This document shows positions 19,886 to 30,460 of a stretch of 64,000 nucleotides of DNA, one piece after another; the first letter of the stretch is position 1; every line of letters starts with the position of its first letter. Source of the DNA: Citrobacter koseri (lineage in GTDB: Bacteria > Pseudomonadota > Gammaproteobacteria > Enterobacterales > Enterobacteriaceae); contig UAVY01000002.1 of NCBI GenBank assembly GCA_900446925.1, positions 310,001 through 374,000 of the forward strand, in the 5' to 3' direction. The position numbers were made by a program, and so were the translations under genes. The notes below the pieces were generated by a model. It made no database searches. It was given only the letters and a program-made list of their open reading frames with translations, and was not told the origin of the DNA.

Positions 19886-19980
19886 AAAAATGACCGTATC
19901 ACGGTTAAGCGCAGGGGTAAACCTGCTATGTCAGGGTTGTTAATGGGCAACCTGTTCACTCTGCTTGCCATCAGCGCTCT

Positions 19981-21185
19981 TCAGCATTCTCTTTTTTGCG
20001 TAAACTGCCGCTGCTTAACAAGTTGAATCATGCTGATGACGGCGCCGAAAAATAAGGCCGCAGCGCCGCAAAGCGTTGCGCTGGCGATCGCCTCCGTGCC
20101 GCTGCCTAGCAGGCTGGTTAACAGTGGGGCCGACGATCTGACCGATGCCGTAGGTAAGCGTGACAAGACCCAACAGATTGATATTCCCCGGCACGCTCAG
20201 TTGCCGCGCCAGCGGCATCACCAGAGAGGTTGTCCCCATGAACGTCGCGCCAAAACCAATGCTGCTGATAATAAGAAGCGGCAGTGCGTCGCTGGCGAGC
20301 GTGAGTATGACGCAGACCCCCTGAATCAGCAGATTCGCCGTCAGGCATTGTAATACGCCCCAGCGCTTTGCCGCCCACAGCCAGCCAAAACAACCGGGAA
20401 CGATCGCCAGTCCTACCAGTGACCAGAGATGGGCGGTGAGTAGCGGCGAGCCCGCGTTTTTCGCCATCAGCGGCAGATAGGTGGCGACGATGATGTAGCC
20501 AAATCCGGCGAAGCCATACAGCAGCGCCAGTTGCCACCAGCGCATCAGCGGATGATGCGTCGGCGCCGGAGGAGCGGGCGGCAACGCGTGGGCGCGGGCA
20601 GGGATGAGGAACGCCAGGAGCAGCAGTAACACGGCGGAGATAACGGCAGCGCCTGACCACAGTGCATGGGAAGAAAGCGCATAGCGTAAACCGGCGATAA
20701 CATACTCGTTGCCCAGCAAGATACCGGCGCCAACGCCGGAGAAAAGCGACGCAATCACAAACGGGTGACGGGTATGTTGCAGGACGATCATCGAGCCAAA
20801 AATCATCATTCCGGCGCTGGCGACCCCGGCCAGAAAAACGGATCAGCATCACGATGGCAGGTTGCGTAAATATCGCCATCGCAAGGATTAATCCTCCGGT
20901 TGCTACCGCCGACGTCAACAGCATTGGCCGTAAGCGAGAGGGGAGGTGAAAGGCGCCGAAGGAGAACAACAGGCTGCCCGCCAGATACCCCGCGTAGTTG
21001 GCGCTGGCAATCCAGGAAAGCGCCGCGAAGGTAAACTGACCTTCAGACAGCAGGACCGGTAGCATCGGGGTATACAGAAAACGTCCGATCCCCATTCCCA
21101 GCGTTAGTACCATTAAGCCGAAGAGTGCCGTACTGATGGCATGACGGTTTGAATCGGCATTGCCCTGAACCATACTTGCTCTCAC
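19981..21185 (-). CDS. yjiJ: YjiJ-like major facilitator transporter (two indels)
   Basis: A 12-TM-type MFS permease of the YbfB/YjiJ family, about 400 residues after restoration. The N-terminal part contains [20 protein letters not shown] and [20 protein letters not shown]. The frame breaks near 20838 and again near 20130, after which the C-terminus reads [20 protein letters not shown] to QKREC. It lies upstream of trpS2 and its leader on the same strand. The substrate is unknown. Family position matches E. coli yjiJ, next to yjiL/M/N. Confidence 0.83.
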
Positions 21186-21290
21186 TTAGCGCGTTAATTT
21201 GTGTTTGTTATATTACATGTGTAAATGATAATAAAAAGTAAAAAAATAGAGGGCGTGTGAGAGCCCGGCAAGGTATACGCGTTGGGAAAT

Positions 21291-21542
21291 TCAGCAGGCG
21301 TCGATCGTTTTTACGCAGTGCCAGCCATCATCCACGCAGCGATAGATGGATTCGGTATGACCGGGGATAATCCACCGCGTTTCTTCGCCGGGGGTGCAGC
21401 GCAGGTAAATACATAACCCGCAGCCGCCGCGTAGCTGGCGCGGAATATCCGCCACCCGGAAGGTCATTCCCGCAGCCTGAAGCGCTTTGCGGGTCTGAAT
21501 GACGCCCACCGTCGAATGAAATAAAAACAGATATTCCGTCAT
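21291..21542 (-). CDS. DUF3343 protein, Se/S-carrier-like
   Basis: An 83-residue protein starting MTEYLFLFHSTVGVIQTRKA, with the DUF3343 pattern AGMTFRVADIPRQLRGGCGL and a Cys pair (GCGLCIYL). This family is described as putative Se/S-carrier-like and often accompanies 2-hydroxyacyl-CoA dehydratase-type or selenium-related genes. Its ATG overlaps the yjiL stop by 4 bp, so it is the last gene of the yjiM-yjiL operon. Intact. Role inferred from context. Confidence 0.8.
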   Translation of the reverse strand: MTEYLFLFHSTVGVIQTRKALQAAGMTFRVADIPRQLRGGCGLCIYLRCTPGEETRWIIPGHTESIYRCVDDGWHCVKTIDAC

Positions 21543-22307
21543 CCGCGTTTTCTCTGGCGTTGACCAATCAGCGCCGCACCAATGGCCCCGGCAAACTGCG
21601 CGTCAGGATGGGTGTAAACCGGCATCGCAACGTGTCTTTCCAGCATACGCGCGAATGCCGCACAGTGGCTGACGCCGCCGGTAAACAGCAAAGGCCCCCC
21701 GGCAGACAGTCGGCCGATAAAATTAGCGCTACGTCTGGCCATCGCGTTGATCACGCCGGAAAGAATGGCTTCTGGCGCAACGCCCGCAGAGCGCAGGCTG
21801 ATCACTTCAGACTCGGCAAAAACCGTGCACATGCTGGTGATGGCATGAGGCTCAACGCCGTCGGTGATCGTATCCAGTTGATCCACGCTGGCGCCGAGGG
21901 TGCGCGAAATCACCTCCAGAAAACGCCCGGTTCCGGCGGCACATTTATCATTCATCAGAAAGTCGGTGAGATTACCGTCGTTATCCAGTTGAATAACCTT
22001 GCTGTCCTGGCCGCCAATGTCGATGACCGTGCGGGTTTCAGGAGCCAGAAAGCGCGCCCCCAGCCCGTGGCAGGAGATTTCCGTCACCTGTTTATCGGCA
22101 AAATCAACCAACTGGCGTCCGTAGCCGGTTAGCGTCAGAAACGGGGCGCGTGTCCAGCCCTGCGCTTAGCGTTTCCCACGCCTCGTGGATAGCATCGGCG
22201 GGGCGAAACGGCGTGGGGCAGAGGAAACGGCGTGTGATAACGCCCTCCGCCAGCAAAACGCCTTTTGTCGCCGTGGAGCCGGAATCAATGCCAATCGAGT
22301 ACGTCAC
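21539..22307 (-). CDS. yjiL: YjiL, ATPase activator of the 2-hydroxyacyl-CoA dehydratase type (one indel)
   Basis: A BadF/BadG/HgdC ASKHA-fold ATPase. The N-terminus reads MTYSIGIDSGSTATKGVLLA (phosphate 1). The middle has TVIDIGGQDSKVIQLDNDGN and the iron-sulfur cysteine segment NDKCAAGTGRFLEV; the end has LLFTGGVSHCAAFARMLE. Such proteins couple ATP hydrolysis to electron transfer into a dehydratase component, here presumably YjiM. A frame break near 22140 is the only fault. Restored length is about 255 residues, as in E. coli. It follows yjiM by 9 bp. Confidence 0.9.
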
Positions 22308-22316
22308 GGGCGCTCC

Positions 22317-23468
22317 TTACAGCATTTCAATAAAGGCCGCGACGCGGGTGCTGAGTTGCCCGATATCCGAAGTGGAGTAGTCCGTTTCGATGGCGATATA
22401 AGGGATGTTGTGCTGCTGGCGTACGTGGCGCTTAATCGCCATAGACTCAACGGCATAGGTATGACAGGCCTGCAAAATCACATCCACGACGCCGTCCGCC
22501 TGATACTCCTCTACCATCTGGCTGAGCAACGTCAGCCGCTGGTCGTTGGGCGAAATGCAGGAACAGCCAATTGCGAGGTATTTGTCGGTCAGCGCGTCAT
22601 AGACATCGCCCGTCTCTTCAACGCACTGTTCGGTGGCTTTTGCCCCCGTGCAGTTTTCAAATCCGACGACCCAACCGCCGTTCTCTTCAATGGCGCGTAC
22701 CACTTTTTCTGCCGCGCCGCCAATCGGGCAGCCGGTGATCAGAATGCGCGGGCGGGCGTCCAGCCGCTTGCCGTCCTGCCACTCCTGGCGCACGCGGTCA
22801 GCCATGCCGTTGAGCTCGTCGATAAGCGCTTCTTTATCAAAACGAAACGTCGCGCCGTACACTACTTTCAGGATATCGCTGCCGCTAAGAGCAGGAGGAT
22901 TAAGCTGGCCGACGCGGTAGAAATTGGCCAGCGCGCGGCGTTCGCGGTTTTTCAATACGATCGCATCGCGCAGGGCGGCTTCGCTGATAGGGCGGCCAAA
23001 ACGCGTTTCCACAGCCTGTTGCAGACGCAGGATCTCTGCTTTCCATAACGCACGGGAGGCGGCGTCATTGGCGCTGTTGGGCAGTTGCATGACGTGTACG
23101 GCCTTAAATTCGGCCATGTATTCGTACATTTTCTTTTTGCCGTCGCAGGTGGTTTCACCCACCACCAGATCGGAAAAATAAAAGTAGGGGCATTTGTCCG
23201 TTTTGCCGAAGCCGTAGCTGCTTTTGATCAGAGGACACAGGTTGCGCGGCAGATCCTTTTCGGCTTCTTCGATGGTTTCGTCCGACGTTGAACACAGGGA
23301 AACGACAACCGCACCCGCCGCCATCGGGATCTCCTGCGGCATAAACGTGCAGTAGGTGCCGACCAGCGGGATCCCCTGTTCTTTAAGATCCATAACGGTG
23401 AGAAAGCCTTTCTGACGGGCGTCGGAGAACCGGTTAAAAATGGCGGGTAGATCGGTAATAAGCGACAT
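22317..23468 (-). CDS. yjiM: YjiM, 2-hydroxyacyl-CoA dehydratase D-component-like iron-sulfur protein
   Basis: An intact 383-residue protein, same length as E. coli YjiM. The start MSLITDLPAIFNRFSDARQK at 23468 has GGAAGGA upstream; the longer frame from 23510 lacks a site. Cysteines typical of the HgdB family are visible: GTYCTFMPQEIP, FGKTDKCPYFYF, LITGCPIGGAAEKV and LQACHTYAVES. Together with YjiL and the DUF3343 protein it forms a small redox operon. The true substrate is unknown. Confidence 0.93.
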   Translation of the reverse strand: MSLITDLPAIFNRFSDARQKGFLTVMDLKEQGIPLVGTYCTFMPQEIPMAAGAVVVSLCSTSDETIEEAEKDLPRNLCPLIKSSYGFGKTDKCPYFYFSDLVVGETTCDGKKKMYEYMAEFKAVHVMQLPNSANDAASRALWKAEILRLQQAVETRFGRPISEAALRDAIVLKNRERRALANFYRVGQLNPPALSGSDILKVVYGATFRFDKEALIDELNGMADRVRQEWQDGKRLDARPRILITGCPIGGAAEKVVRAIEENGGWVVGFENCTGAKATEQCVEETGDVYDALTDKYLAIGCSCISPNDQRLTLLSQMVEEYQADGVVDVILQACHTYAVESMAIKRHVRQQHNIPYIAIETDYSTSDIGQLSTRVAAFIEML

Positions 23469-23550
23469 GGTTTTCCTTCCCCGTAACACGGGAGACAATG
23501 AAAAGACCACGCATTATAACCCTGTAAAAACCAGGTGTTTATTGATCTGC

Positions 23551-24831
23551 TTAAAAGTTGGGTAACGTCAGCAGGGACGGTATTTGCAACAGCAGATACA
23601 ACACCAGCCCGATGGAGCCGCCGACCAGCGTGCCGTTGACGCGGATAAACTGCAAATCTTTGCCGATGTTCAGCTCTATCTGGCGTGACATATCGCGGGC
23701 ATCCCAGCTTTTTACCGTGTCGCTGATGTGGCGCGTCAGAAACGCGGCGAATTCCGGCGCGACCCGGTGCGCAGCCTGTTCCAGATGGCCGTTGAGCGAA
23801 GCGCGAAGGGCATCATCCGCCACCAGCGTTTCGCCGAACCATTGCCCGGCATGGGCGATCCGCTGCTTCACGCGGGAACCCTCTGGGTTAATATCTGCCT
23901 TCAGCCACTGGCGTAAATCAGCCCAGAGTTCACCAAGATAATGGTTAAACGCCTCATCTTCTTTCAGGTACGCTTTGATGCTTTCCGCCCGGGAGGCCAT
24001 CTCTGGATCGTTTTTGAGTTTGTCGATCAGCTTAAAGGTGGCGCGATCGAAGGCGTGGCGGATCTGGTGCGCCTGGTCGTGGCTGATATCATCCAGCAGC
24101 GAATTCACCGCATCGGAAACCAGTTCTGCGCTGTGTTCCCCCAGCCATTCGGTCGGTAAAATTTTTGCTTTTAGCGGATGTTCCGTCTCCAGCCAGCGCA
24201 CGATTTGCTGCGCGATAAACGCGCGTGAGCTGTCGCGCTGAAGCAGGGCGATCAACTGCGCGATCAGGGTGTCCAGCAGTACCTGATGACGATCGTTTTT
24301 GGTCATGCTCTCCAGCATTAACGCGCTGGTGCCAGAGAAGTCCACTTTATCGATCGCTTTGTGTACCGCCCGCTTGAGCAGGCGCTGAATACGGGCGTCG
24401 TCCGTCAGTTCGAGAAAACCGCTCATGATTTGCAGCAAATGCATCCCAACCCGCCGGGCGTTATCCGGCTGACTGAACCAGTTGCCGATCAGCAAGGCTG
24501 GTTCATGACGGCGAATGAGCGCGACCAGCGACTGGGTATCAAGAAATTTCTCCTGCACGAACTGGCCAAGATTTTCGCCGATTCGATCCTTATTACGCGG
24601 GATAATGGCGGTATGCTGCGCGATAAACGGGATCGGCACCCGACGAAACAGCGCCACGATGGCGAACCAGTCCGCCAGTGCGCCCACCATTGCCGCTTCC
24701 GCAATGGCTTTAATGCCGAGTACCCAAAAATTTGGCGGCAGGAAAAGCGTCGTGATGAACGTGGCGGCGGCAATCAGCAGCAGCGAGAGCGCCAGTCGTT
24801 TGGCGCGTTTGAGTTCAGCAATTTTATTCAT
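23551..24831 (-). CDS. yjiN: YjiN, DUF445 membrane protein
   Basis: An intact 426-residue protein of the DUF445 family starting [20 protein letters not shown]. One N-terminal membrane region ([20 protein letters not shown]), a long helical soluble part, and a C-terminal membrane helix ([20 protein letters not shown]) are visible. ATG at 24831 is the K-12-like start; the extension to 24876 is not supported. Function unknown. It lies between yjiM and the LysR regulator as a single gene. Confidence 0.92.
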   Translation of the reverse strand: MNKIAELKRAKRLALSLLLIAAATFITTLFLPPNFWVLGIKAIAEAAMVGALADWFAIVALFRRVPIPFIAQHTAIIPRNKDRIGENLGQFVQEKFLDTQSLVALIRRHEPALLIGNWFSQPDNARRVGMHLLQIMSGFLELTDDARIQRLLKRAVHKAIDKVDFSGTSALMLESMTKNDRHQVLLDTLIAQLIALLQRDSSRAFIAQQIVRWLETEHPLKAKILPTEWLGEHSAELVSDAVNSLLDDISHDQAHQIRHAFDRATFKLIDKLKNDPEMASRAESIKAYLKEDEAFNHYLGELWADLRQWLKADINPEGSRVKQRIAHAGQWFGETLVADDALRASLNGHLEQAAHRVAPEFAAFLTRHISDTVKSWDARDMSRQIELNIGKDLQFIRVNGTLVGGSIGLVLYLLLQIPSLLTLPNF

Positions 24832-24872
24832 AGCGTTAAGGATAGAGCCAGACGGGGGGATCGTGCAAAAGA

Positions 24873-25800
24873 TCATCCCGGGATCCAGTTATCCCATGCA
24901 GGCAATGTTCCCAGTTCCGCCACCAGAAAATCGATAAACGAACGCACCTTCGGGTTGCTGTATTTACTCGGGAAATAGAGCGCATAAAGGGCGTGCGTTT
25001 CGCAGGTGATGGTGCCGTCGAGCATCAGCGGCGTGATCTCCTCCTTCTGGATGTGATCGCCAATCAGGTAGGTCGGCAGATAAGCCACGCCCTGGTCTTC
25101 CAGCACCGATTTTAGCAATACCAGACTGCTGTTGGCCTGGATCGGCATATGCAGCTTTAACTGGTGCAGGCGCTCCTGCTCGTCCGCCACTTTAAGCACT
25201 GGGGTGAGTCCGGGATAGACCAGGCAATCATGATTCACCAGCTCGACGCGACGCTGCGGCATCCCTTTTTTCGCCAGATAGCCGGGGGAGGCGCACCACG
25301 CCCAGCGAATCGGCACCAGCTTGCGCATGGCATAGTTTTGCGGCGGCGCGGTGGAGATGCGCAGAGCGATATCGAAATCCGTTTCGTTCAGATTCACAAA
25401 ATTATCGTTGAGGTCGATGTAGAGATTCACGTCTGGATATTGAGTACGGTATTTATCCACCAGATTAACTAACCGGGGAATATCCAAAGGCAATTGAACA
25501 GGTTATGCGTAATTCACCTTGCGGGCTGTGATAATAACCAGAAGTGGTATTTAAGGTTTCATCAAACTCGTTGAGTAATTTAGTCGCACGGTTAAATAAA
25601 TATTGCCCGGCATCGGTCAGGGTAATACTGCGGGTGGTACGTTTAATTAACGTTGTACCCAGCGTATCTTCCATTGCTGCCAGACTTTTACTTACCGCTG
25701 AAGGTGACACGTTAAGCTGGGCAGCGGCTTCAGATAATCCACCGCAATCCACAATCTTGATAAAAAACTCTAAATGCTTCAGGGAAATGGATGTGTTCAT
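24873..25800 (-). CDS. LysR-family regulator divergent from the symporter operon (one indel)
   Basis: The N-terminal winged helix reads [40 protein letters not shown] and [15 protein letters not shown]. The frame breaks near 25490, after which the effector-binding domain runs on ([47 protein letters not shown]). About 308 residues when restored. It is transcribed away from the symporter and lyase genes with a 226-bp AT-rich gap between, the usual layout for a LysR activator and its target. The effector is unknown, possibly an amino acid or dicarboxylate. Confidence 0.85.
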
Positions 25801-26026
25801 TGTTTCCTTTTATTCACAAGTGATTTGCAAAAACGGTACGAATAGGCCGTTACATTCGCGTTTGAAACATGCAACTATTGAATCACAGGAAATAACTTGC
25901 TGACAAAATGAAAAAATAACAACTTAAGTGAGTTATGTCACAAATTAAACAGGAGGCAAAAGAAAGAACGCGAAAAATTGTGAATTTAATCTCATTTAAT
26001 ATAATTTAAATTAAAAGGTGCCTGTT

Positions 26027-27277
26027 ATGTGGTCACGACTCGAACCCTACAGATCTTCACTTATTTTATTACTCGCTCTGGTTGTCGGCGGCTTATTAGG
26101 TATTTATGCTCCGACGTTTGCAAGTCAACTCCAGCCGATAGGTCAGATTTTCCTGAACCTGTTATTTATGATTATCGTTCCGCTGGTGGGGATCAGCGTA
26201 ATGTCTTCTATCGCCAGCATGACCGACCTGAAACGTCTGGGACGCATTATGGCGATTATCTTTATCGTCTCTATCGCGATGGCTTTTATTCCGGCCGCCG
26301 GAATTGTGGCGCTCGCGCTCTGGTATAACCCGGCGCAGGGGGTGACTATCGATCTTTCGCAATCCGTGCAGGCGGGCAGCGGCAAGATGGATTTTGTCAG
26401 TATGATCACCACCAGCGACTTTATCGGACTGTTTTCTAAATCGAATATTCTGGCGCTGATCGTGATGGCGATTATCGCCGGGATCGCCATTGGGCAGTCA
26501 GAACAGGCGGGCAAACGCATCGCCTCACTGCTGGAAGACGCCAACACGGTGATCATGAAGATTGTGGCGATCATCATGAAGGTGGCTCCCATCGGCCTCG
26601 GCTGTTACTTCGCTGCGACGATGGCCAGTCAGGACTCCGGCCTGTTGCTGACCTTTGCCCGGGCTATCGGCCTGTTCATGGTTGCTACGCTGGTTTACTA
26701 CATCTTCGGTTCTGTTCTTTACTCCTACATTGGCGGCGGGCTACCTGCGGTGAAGGCCTTCTGGCGTAACGCCATTGAACCTTCGGTGACCGCGCTGGGG
26801 ACGTGTTCCTCGCTCGGCACGCTGCCGGTGACTCTGCGTGCGGGTAAGGCGATGGGCATTAACCCGGAAATCGTTGATGTCTCCATCCCGCTGCTGGTTA
26901 ACCTCAATAAGGGCGGCGTGGCGATGATTGCCGCACTGAAGATTGTTTTTATCTATTCCGTTTTAGGCATGGAGTTCACCACCGAAACGTTCTTCCTGAC
27001 GATGCTGATTGCCGTACTTTCGGCGATTATCGTCGGCGGCGTCCCTGGCGGCGCATTCCTCGGTGAGATCTTTATTGTCACCACGCTGGGGTTGCCGATG
27101 GAGGCCATTCCAATGCTGGTGGTGCTGGGCACGATTACGGATGCGCCAGCAACGCTTATCAACGTAATTCATGATTTGAACGCGGCGCAGATTGTGGAGC
27201 GCTTCGCCGGAAAGAAACCGGTGAACGCTGATATCAACACCACGGACGCAGTAGTCCCGGCTTTCCGCATGGATTAA
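26027..27277 (+). CDS. Dicarboxylate/amino acid:cation symporter (SDF family)
   Basis: An intact protein of 416 residues from ATG 26027 (AAGG at 26014-26017); a GTG at 26018 would add three residues. The SDF/GltP fold is seen in [20 protein letters not shown], the serine-rich hairpin ([20 protein letters not shown]) and the TM7/TM8 substrate region ([40 protein letters not shown]). It lies 19 bp ahead of the cystathionine beta-lyase-like gene and opposite the LysR gene, so it probably imports that enzyme's amino acid substrate. Confidence 0.9.
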   Translation: MWSRLEPYRSSLILLLALVVGGLLGIYAPTFASQLQPIGQIFLNLLFMIIVPLVGISVMSSIASMTDLKRLGRIMAIIFIVSIAMAFIPAAGIVALALWYNPAQGVTIDLSQSVQAGSGKMDFVSMITTSDFIGLFSKSNILALIVMAIIAGIAIGQSEQAGKRIASLLEDANTVIMKIVAIIMKVAPIGLGCYFAATMASQDSGLLLTFARAIGLFMVATLVYYIFGSVLYSYIGGGLPAVKAFWRNAIEPSVTALGTCSSLGTLPVTLRAGKAMGINPEIVDVSIPLLVNLNKGGVAMIAALKIVFIYSVLGMEFTTETFFLTMLIAVLSAIIVGGVPGGAFLGEIFIVTTLGLPMEAIPMLVVLGTITDAPATLINVIHDLNAAQIVERFAGKKPVNADINTTDAVVPAFRMD

Positions 27278-27296
27278 GGATGTAACAGGAGACGTT

Positions 27297-28492
27297 ATGA
27301 AAGATTCAGTTAAGCTCGACACGCAGTTAATTATCGCCGGACGCGACAAACGTTATACCCAGGGAGCGGTGAACCCGGTGATCCAGCGCGCTTCTTCACT
27401 GGTGTTTGATACCGTGAAGGACAAAAAATTTGCGACGGCCAATCGTGCGAACGGCGAGCTGTTCTATGGTCGCCGTGGTACTTATACCCACTTCGCGTTT
27501 CAGAAGGCGATGAGTGAGCTGGAAGGCGGCGTTGGCTGTGCGCTCTATCCTTGCGGCGCAGCGGCGGTGACGAATGCGATTCTCGCCTTTGTGCAGGGCG
27601 GCGATCATCTCCTGATGACCGGTGCGGTCTATGAACCCACGCAGGACTTTTGCAATAAGATTCTGAGCAAGTTTGATGTATCAACGACGTATTACGATCC
27701 GCTGATTGGCGCGGGCATTGTCGATTTGATCCGCCCGGAGACCAAAGTGGTGTTCCTCGAATCACCCAGTTCCATCACTATGGAAGTTCAGGATGTACCG
27801 GGTATGGTGAAGGCGATCCGTGCGGTGAACCCGGAGATTGTCATTATGATCGACAATACCTGGGCGGCCGGCGTGCTGTTTAAGGCGCTCGACTACGGCG
27901 TGGACATTTCAATTCAGGCGGGTACTAAATACACCATCGGCCATTCCGACGGTATGCTGGGAACAGCAGTGTCTAACGCCCGCTGCTGGGATCGTCTGCG
28001 GGAGAACTCTTATCTGATGGGGCAGACGCTGGATGCTGATAGCGCTTATAACGGCAGCCGCGGTTTACGCACGCTGTCAGTTCGCCTGAAGCAGCACCAG
28101 GAGAGCAGTATTCAGATTGGCCCGCTGGCTGTCGGGCTCGCCCGGAAGGTGGCGCGAGTGAACCACCCGGCGCTACCGGAGTGCCCTGGACATGAGTACT
28201 TCCGGCGTGACTTTTCCGGTAGCTCTGGCCTGTTTTCATTCGTGCTGAAAAAGCGGCTGACCGATGAGCAGATGGCAAATTTCCTCGATAACTTCTCGCT
28301 GTTCCATATGGCCTACTCATGGGGGCGGATTTGAGTCGTTGATTCTGGCGAACCAACCGGAAGAACTGAACAGTATCCGTCCTGCTGGCGATGTGGATTT
28401 CAGCGGCACGCTGGTCAGGGTGCATATCGGGCTGGAAGATGTGGGCGACCTTATCGCAGACCTGGACGCCCGGGTTTGCGCGTATCGCTTAA
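27297..28492 (+). CDS. Cystathionine beta-lyase-like PLP enzyme (MetC family, two indels)
   Basis: A Cys/Met-metabolism PLP enzyme. The start [20 protein letters not shown] has AGGAG upstream. Seen are [56 protein letters not shown] and the PLP-lysine motif [16 protein letters not shown]. The frame breaks near 28322 (one extra G) and near 28471 (one extra C); restoration gives a C-terminus ending DLDAGFARIA with the stop at 28490-28492, as in MetC. About 397 residues. Paired with the SDF symporter, it may cleave an imported thioether or cysteine-type substrate to pyruvate, ammonia and a thiol. Not the housekeeping metC by position. Confidence 0.87.
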
Positions 28493-28521
28493 AAAAGCAG
28501 GCCCCGTATAGCGGGGCCTGC
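28491..28521 (-). terminator. Rho-independent terminator for mdtM
   Basis: GCAGGCCCCG (28497-28506) and CGGGGCCTGC (28512-28521) form a perfect 10-bp stem. The A6 run at 28491-28496 becomes T6 on the minus strand, so it terminates the leftward mdtM transcript; it also lies at the end of the rightward lyase gene. Confidence 0.9.
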
Positions 28522-28559
28522 TGTCGGCGCAGATAAGCGTAGCGCCATCAGGCATGAGT

Positions 28560-29803
28560 TTATTTCTCAGTTGCCAATTCTGTTACCTCATACTGACGCA
28601 CGCGCTGTAACAGCCCTTTCAATGTGAACACCGCCGCAATTCCTGCCACCACCGCCAGCAGATGAAACGGAATCTTGCCGCCGTTAAACCACCAGCCCGC
28701 GTCCGACTTCGATAGCGACGGCCATGACTGTCAGGATGACGATATTCAGCGATGCTGAGACGGTGCCTTTAGGCAGAGTGTTGGAAAACAGCGTAAAGCG
28801 GAACAACGTCGAGAAAATCATCCCGATCCCGAAAGCGTACAGACTGGTGCCCAGCACTGACCACAGCCAGACATGAGGCCACAACAGATTTCCTGCGATC
28901 AGGATGGCCAGACCGGACAAGCTGTATCGGCGGTGCGCGCCAGATAAAACGCGGATCGCCAGGATCTTTCACAACCCGAGCGACCATCATATTGGCGATG
29001 ATTACCGCGCCAAACACCGGCACCTGCGCCCAGGCGAACTGCGCGGTAGTCATGCCGCCCGCGTCGATTAAGATTACTGGCGAGACCGCCACCCAACTCA
29101 TTAGCGGGATGTAGCTCAGCGAAAGCGTTGCGGCGCCGAAGAGGAAAATCCGGTTGTGAAAGACATGGCGAAAATCGCGGAGGACGGCGGGAATGCTAAA
29201 CGGCGCCGCGCCGCGTTGTACCGTCTCTGGCATCGCCAGCGCCAGGCCGCACAGGGCGATCAGCCCCATCAGCGCAATAATGCCGAACAAGGCTTTCCAG
29301 TGAACAAAGTGCATTAGCGCAGCGCCTGAGAGCGGGCCGATAACCGGCGCAACCAGGACTATTGAGGTGATGATCGCCATCAGTTTTATGGCTTTGGTCT
29401 GGCCGAAGGCTTCCTGCACGGTAACGTAACCGACCGTGGCGATAAAACAGATGCTGGTGCCCTGAATGAAACGCGCGACCAGAAACTGCGTCATTGACGT
29501 TGTAAGGAGCGTGGCGGCGCAGGCAATGGTGAAAATAAGCGCGCCCGTAATCAGCACCGGCCGGCGGCCAATCCGGTCGGAAAGCGGGCCGAGCAACCAC
29601 TGCAATGCCATCCCTCCGGCCAGATAGAGACTGACGGATGCCGGAGCCAGGCTGACATCGGCATTGAAATCATGCACGACATGGATGATGCCCGGCTGAA
29701 TCAAATCCGTCGACAGGTAGGCGGCAAAGTCGTACAGAATCAGCGCCATCGGGAAAAATAGCGTTGTCGCGCGCCGGGAGAAGAATTGACGTATCCGTTG
29801 CAT
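28560..29803 (-). CDS. mdtM: MdtM multidrug efflux transporter (MFS, indels)
   Basis: A DHA1-type proton antiporter with 12 TM segments. The start is [20 protein letters not shown]; the motif A region is [20 protein letters not shown], with [20 protein letters not shown] after it. The frame breaks near 28925 and 28700; the restored tail ends [10 protein letters not shown] with the stop at 28560-28562. About 410 residues, as E. coli MdtM, which exports quinolones, chloramphenicol, quaternary compounds and bile salts and helps with alkaline pH. The genes around it match the K-12 order (yjiN, mdtM, rpn gene, yjiR). Confidence 0.9.
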
Positions 29804-29969
29804 ATAAATCGCACTCCATGTCGGAGAAAACCCTGAACGGGTACAGTGAAATATTTCTGCGTGGCGTATTCAGAAAAAATGTATGCCTTGCAGAAAGGTG
29901 AATTTATCGTTGATAGCGCCTCGCAGCAACGCATAATACCGAATGTCGTTGGCATCCTGACAAGGTAAG

Positions 29970-30405
29970 GTGACGCCGGATAGTGAGATCATGCAACATC
30001 GGCGTATTGCCTTGCTGGAGTTGATACAAAAACATATCCGCCAGCGTGACCTGATGGGGCTGGTGGAGCAACTGGCCTCACTTTTGGTGATGGGATACAC
30101 TACCGACAGCCAGCTTAAAGTGCTGTTTAATTATATGATGCAGTGCGGCGATGCATCTCGTTTTAGCCAGTTTATTCACGAGGTGGCCGAACGTTCCCCC
30201 CCAACACAAGGAGAGTCTGATGACGATAGCTGAACGATTACATGAAGCGGGTCGCCAGGAGGGTATGCAGCAAGGCTTACAGCAAGGCCAACGGGCTGAG
30301 GCGCAGCGTATCGCGCGTACAATGCTGGAAGACGGCATCGATCGCGATACGGTTTTACGTATCACCGGACTTGCTGTTGAAGAGGTTATCGCGCTGAACC
30401 ACTAA
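29970..30405 (+). pseudogene. C-terminal fragment of an Rpn-family (PD-(D/E)XK) nuclease gene
   Basis: Restoring one base in the C7 run near 30200 gives a ~145-residue frame: [40 protein letters not shown], then a Q/G-rich helix (EAGRQEGMQQGLQQGQRAEA) and the typical end RIARTMLEDGIDRDTVLRIT. This is the C-terminal half of Rpn (YhgA-like) proteins, which in K-12 sit here as rpnD (yjiP/yjiQ). The N-terminal nuclease domain is missing; upstream sequence goes straight into mdtM. A GTG at 29970 follows AAGG, so the fragment could still be translated on its own. Confidence 0.75.
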
Positions 30406-30460
30406 ACACATATCCACCAGCGCATCACTGGCCCGGTAAACGCCGTTCTGCCGGGCGGGC

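Noticed and set aside
21560..23048. Long plus-strand frames (190 and 287 codons) opposite yjiL and yjiM
   Set aside because: They arise from the GC-rich codon bias of the real minus-strand genes, whose products match known proteins.
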